Source: Thalassobius sp. Cn5-15
GTDB taxonomy: Bacteria; Pseudomonadota; Alphaproteobacteria; Rhodobacterales; Rhodobacteraceae
Assembly: GCF_022347685.1 (NCBI RefSeq)
Contig: NZ_JAKRGF010000006.1
Coordinates: 62,001-126,000, forward strand
DNA length: 64,000 nt
Reading direction: 5' to 3'
Both the position numbers and the translations under genes were made by a program. The notes below the pieces were generated by a model. It was not told the origin of the DNA. It searched no databases and worked only from the letters and a program-made list of their open reading frames with translations. Below, in pieces: positions 60,995-64,000 of the stretch. Each line of letters begins with the position of its first letter. Within the stretch, counting starts at the first letter, position 1.

Positions 60995-62494
60995 ATGATA
61001 ATGGACTACCAGAAGGCGGGCCGATATTTGAAATTTGGCCTGATCAGTACCGCCGCTTTGGCCGCAACTGCTGGCGTCGCGCTGGCAAAATCCGACATCG
61101 TGGTGGCGATGCAGCTGGAGCCGCCGCATTTGGATCCAACCTCGGCTGCGGCTGGGGCGATCGACTCAGTTCTCTATTCCAATGTTTTTGAGGGTCTCAC
61201 ACGCTTTGGCCCTGATGGATCAGTGAACCCTGGTCTGGCCAAGGGCTGGGACATTTCCGAGGACGGCAAAACCTACACCTTCATGCTGCGCGAAGGCGTG
61301 ACCTTCCACGATGGCAGTGCAATGGATGCGGAGGATGTGAAGTTCTCCCTCGATCGCGCACGGGCTGAGGACAGTGCAAACGCGCAAAAGACGCTGTTTG
61401 AGGGCATCGAAAGTGTTGAGGTCATGGATCCGCTGACCGTCAAGGTTACGCTGGCCGCGCCGAACGGCAGTTTCCTTTTCAACATGGCCTGGGGTGACGC
61501 GGTGATCGTTGCACCGGAAACCATTGCAGACATCAAAACCACCCCCATCGGCACCGGCGCCTTCATGTTCAAGAACTGGGTGCAGGGCGACAAGATCGAT
61601 CTGGAAAAGAACGCCGCCTATTGGGGCACACCGGCGAAGCTGGACAAGGTGAGTTTCAAGTTCATTTCGGACCCCACCGCTGCCTTTGCTGCTGTGATGG
61701 CCGAGGATGTGGATGCCTTCGTTGGGTTCCCCGCGCCGGAAAACCTGCCCCAGTTTGAGGCCGATCCGCGGTTTCAGGTCCTTGTCGGCTCGACCGAGGG
61801 GGAAACGATCCTGTCCACCAACAATAAAATGCCGCCCTTTGACAACGTGAAGGTCCGCAAGGCGCTGGCGCATGCGATTGACCGTCAGGCGATCATTAAT
61901 GGTGCGATGTTCGGCTATGGCACCCCCATTGGCACGCACTTTGCCCCGCACAATCCTGATTACGTGGATCTGACCGCGAACAGCGCCTATGATCCCGAAA
62001 TGGCCAAGGCACTGTTGGCAGAGGCAGGCTATGCCGACGGGTTCACAACCACGCTGAAACTGCCGCCGCCCTCTTATGCACGTCGCGGCGGTGAAATCAT
62101 CGCCGCTCAGTTGCGCGCTGTCGGAATCGAGGCAGAGATCAGCAATCTGGAATGGGCGCAGTGGCTGGAACAGGTGTTCCGCGGCAAGGATTACGGCCTG
62201 ACTATCGTCAGCCATACGGAACCGTTTGATATCGGGATCTATGCGCGGCCTGATTACTATTTCCAGTACGACAACCCCAGCTTCCAGCAGTTGATGACTG
62301 ATTTGGGCGCGGAGGCGGATCCTGCCAAACGCTCGGCCCTGCTGACAACGGCGCAGGAAACCATCTCCGGTGACTATGTGAACGGCTACCTGTTCCAGCT
62401 GGCTTATCCGACGGTCGCCAACGCCAAGGTGCAAGGCCTGTGGAAGGATGCGCCGACGCAGGCCACCGACCTGACTGCCGTATACTGGCAATGA
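60995..62494 (+). CDS. ABC transporter substrate-binding protein, family 5
   Basis: The 499-residue periplasmic protein starts with a signal peptide (SAALAATAGVALA region) and belongs to the DppA/OppA family: FEGLTRFGPDGSVNPGLAKGW, YTFMLREGVTFHDGSAMDAEDVKFSLDRA and PFDNVKVRKALAHAIDRQAI are its signatures. It captures a peptide, opine or acylated amino acid. GGGAGAAGG precedes the ATG pair at 60995/61001. It lies between the M20 deacylase and the permease genes. Confidence 0.93.
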   Translation: MIMDYQKAGRYLKFGLISTAALAATAGVALAKSDIVVAMQLEPPHLDPTSAAAGAIDSVLYSNVFEGLTRFGPDGSVNPGLAKGWDISEDGKTYTFMLREGVTFHDGSAMDAEDVKFSLDRARAEDSANAQKTLFEGIESVEVMDPLTVKVTLAAPNGSFLFNMAWGDAVIVAPETIADIKTTPIGTGAFMFKNWVQGDKIDLEKNAAYWGTPAKLDKVSFKFISDPTAAFAAVMAEDVDAFVGFPAPENLPQFEADPRFQVLVGSTEGETILSTNNKMPPFDNVKVRKALAHAIDRQAIINGAMFGYGTPIGTHFAPHNPDYVDLTANSAYDPEMAKALLAEAGYADGFTTTLKLPPPSYARRGGEIIAAQLRAVGIEAEISNLEWAQWLEQVFRGKDYGLTIVSHTEPFDIGIYARPDYYFQYDNPSFQQLMTDLGAEADPAKRSALLTTAQETISGDYVNGYLFQLAYPTVANAKVQGLWKDAPTQATDLTAVYWQ

Positions 62495-62600
62495 TCTGAC
62501 GCCTTCGGCGGCTGTGTTCGTGGTCGCTGGAGGATACTTGAGTATTTAGGGAACATTGGAAGAGCGGGGCATCGTGCCCCATCCGGGGGTGGCGGCGCCG

Positions 62601-63548
62601 ATGCTGCACTATCTGTTAAAACGTCTGGCCTCTCTCGGCCTGAGCCTTGTGGTAGCGTCCTTGGTGATCTTCCTCACTCTGGAGGTGGTGCCGGGCGACC
62701 CTGCCGCCTACATGCTGGGGATCAATGCCCAAGAGGATACGCTGGCTGCACTGCGCGAAGAGCTGGGCCTGAATGGGTCGGTGGTGGAGCGGTATCTGAG
62801 CTGGGTCGGCGGATTGCTGGTCGGTGATTTCGGCACCTCCTACACCTATCGCACCTCCGTGGCTGAAATGATCGGTGAGAGGCTGTGGATCTCCCTGCCA
62901 TTGGCGCTTTATGCTCTGGCGCTGTCGACACTGATTGCCTTCCCCGCCGGCATCTGGGCCGCATCACGGCGCGGATCGGCGGCGGATGTGGGGGTGATGG
63001 GGATCACGCAATTGGGGGTGGCGATCCCGAATTTCTGGTTCGCGATGCTGATGGTGCTGATTTTTGCCATCAATCTGCGCTGGTTTTCCGCCGGTGGTTT
63101 CGTCGGCTGGAACGCGGGACTTGGCGCGGCGTTGAAATCCTTGACGCTGCCTGCCGTGGCCTTGGCGCTGCCGCAGGCCAGCATTCTGGCGCGGGTTATG
63201 CGATCCTCGCTGCTGGATACCTTGTCAGAGGATTTTATGCGCACCGCGCGGGCCAAGGGGCTGAGCCGTGGTCAGGCGCTGCGCCGTCACGCATTGCGGA
63301 ATGCGCTGATACCAGTGCTGACCATCATTGGGATGCAGTTTTCCTTCCTGTTGGCAGGGGCGATCATTATTGAAAACGTCTTCTTCCTGCCGGGGCTGGG
63401 GCGGCTGGTGTTTCAGTCGATTTCTGCGCGTGATCTGATCGTGGTGGAAAGCGTGGTGATGCTCTTGGTCTTTGCCGTCATTGTAGTGAATTTTCTGGTG
63501 GATCTGACCTATGCGATTGTCGATCCCCGACTGCGGGGGCGGCGTTGA
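62601..63548 (+). CDS. ABC transporter permease, DppB type
   Basis: The 315-residue inner-membrane permease opens with LHYLLKRLASLGLSLVVASL and has about six helices. ARAKGLSRGQALRRHALRNALIP is the EAA loop that docks the ATPase, and FLLAGAIIIENVFFLPGLGRL is a conserved end segment. ATG 62601 is preferred to the upstream frame start at 62556 since family similarity begins there. A ~100-base gap after the binding-protein gene contains a weak hairpin. Confidence 0.92.
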   Translation: MLHYLLKRLASLGLSLVVASLVIFLTLEVVPGDPAAYMLGINAQEDTLAALREELGLNGSVVERYLSWVGGLLVGDFGTSYTYRTSVAEMIGERLWISLPLALYALALSTLIAFPAGIWAASRRGSAADVGVMGITQLGVAIPNFWFAMLMVLIFAINLRWFSAGGFVGWNAGLGAALKSLTLPAVALALPQASILARVMRSSLLDTLSEDFMRTARAKGLSRGQALRRHALRNALIPVLTIIGMQFSFLLAGAIIIENVFFLPGLGRLVFQSISARDLIVVESVVMLLVFAVIVVNFLVDLTYAIVDPRLRGRR

Positions 63549-64000
63549 TGCGGAACCTTTGGCTGGGCGGGCTGTTGACCGTGATCTTCGCCGGTATGGC
63601 GATGCTGAGCTTCGTCTGGACGCCCTATGACCCGACGGTGCTGGACATCGCCAACAAGATCAAAGCGCCGACCCTGGCCCATCCTCTTGGCACCGATCAT
63701 TTTGGCCGCGACATCCTGAGCATGATCATGGTCGGCGCCCGCACCTCTATCGCCGTGGCGCTGGTGGCTGTAGGCCTCGGCATCGTGCTGGGCGTGCCGC
63801 TGGGCCTGATGGCAGCAGCGCGCAAGGGTAGCCTGTGGGATGAGGTGATCATGCGCGGCAACGATCTGATCTTTGCTTTCCCGTCGCTGTTGATCGCCAT
63901 CATGATCACCGCGGTTTTCGGCGCCTCGGCGCTGAACGCGATCATCGCGATTGGCATTTTCAACATCCCTGTTTTTGCCCGCCTGACCCGTTCCGGCGCC
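63548..64000 (+). CDS. ABC transporter permease, DppC type (3' end outside window)
   Basis: The start codon overlaps the previous stop by one base (TGATG). The visible 151 codons begin MRNLWLGGLLTVIFAGMAML and include HPLGTDHFGRDILSMIMVGA, the conserved DppC/OppC motif, and the first helices of the permease domain. It pairs with the DppB-type protein to form the transmembrane channel. ATPase genes presumably follow beyond the window. Confidence 0.92.
   Translation, partial: MRNLWLGGLLTVIFAGMAMLSFVWTPYDPTVLDIANKIKAPTLAHPLGTDHFGRDILSMIMVGARTSIAVALVAVGLGIVLGVPLGLMAAARKGSLWDEVIMRGNDLIFAFPSLLIAIMITAVFGASALNAIIAIGIFNIPVFARLTRSGA

Noticed and set aside
61220-62491. 423-codon open frame on the minus strand
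   Set aside because: It is a shadow of the solute-binding protein gene.

Overview
The window reads as chromosomal DNA of a marine alphaproteobacterium of the Roseobacter group (Rhodobacterales). Supporting features are a GC-rich, densely packed core, an Mcl1-type malyl-CoA lyase, MbfA behind an Irr-type palindrome, a MocR regulator with TauR-like boxes, a DgcN/DgcA D-glutamate pair, a glutathione-dependent formaldehyde dehydrogenase, and DUF1523 and DUF2794 proteins. Species cannot be fixed from the sequence alone. No rRNA, tRNA or CRISPR array was seen.

Left core (1-27.2 kb): a split tRNA-modification pair (FAD oxidase / MnmD), a DMT exporter, a lytic transglycosylase, dapA, map, sfsA, a CinA-like protein, acetyltransferases, an OmpA-family protein and glycerate kinase. 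Next come a probable taurine-pyruvate aminotransferase with its candidate regulator TauR 4 kb away, a HupE/UreJ protein, an ArsR-permease metalloid pair, the OhrR/Ohr peroxide switch, a LysE exporter, a His-rich CbiX-type chelatase, creatinase, a P1 peptidase, a formamidase-like hydrolase and gabD.

Integrated element (about 27.2-37.1 kb): a 9.9-kb island is inserted in the 3' end of gabD. It is visibly richer in A+T than its flanks and is bounded by a 19-bp att repeat that restores the gabD C-terminus. Near each end is a matched pair of TATTGGGACA-type sites with the same 22-bp pitch, and a tyrosine integrase lies next to attR. The cargo is an XRE regulator with operator repeats, several small unknown genes, a ribbon-helix-helix protein, two serine recombinases, a zinc-finger DNA methyltransferase and a translationally coupled pair: a pentapeptide-repeat K+-channel protein and a nucleotidyltransferase. 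That pair is the best candidate here for an undescribed system, possibly anti-phage defence. A decayed copy of one left-end gene just outside attR suggests an earlier insertion at the same locus.

Right core (37.5-64 kb): a frameshifted TonB-dependent receptor, beta-carbonic anhydrase, M17 aminopeptidase with an NlpC/P60 hydrolase, DUF2794, cytochrome c', formaldehyde detoxification, malyl-CoA lyase and a D-amino-acid module (dgcN-dgcA-dat). After these come Irr-controlled mbfA, a quinone oxidoreductase with a structured upstream RNA candidate, an SDR/phosphotransferase/thioesterase acyl-CoA operon, a SulP transporter with a universal stress protein, and a PAS-LuxR regulator divergent from an M20 deacylase and the start of a peptide-type ABC importer that runs off the window.
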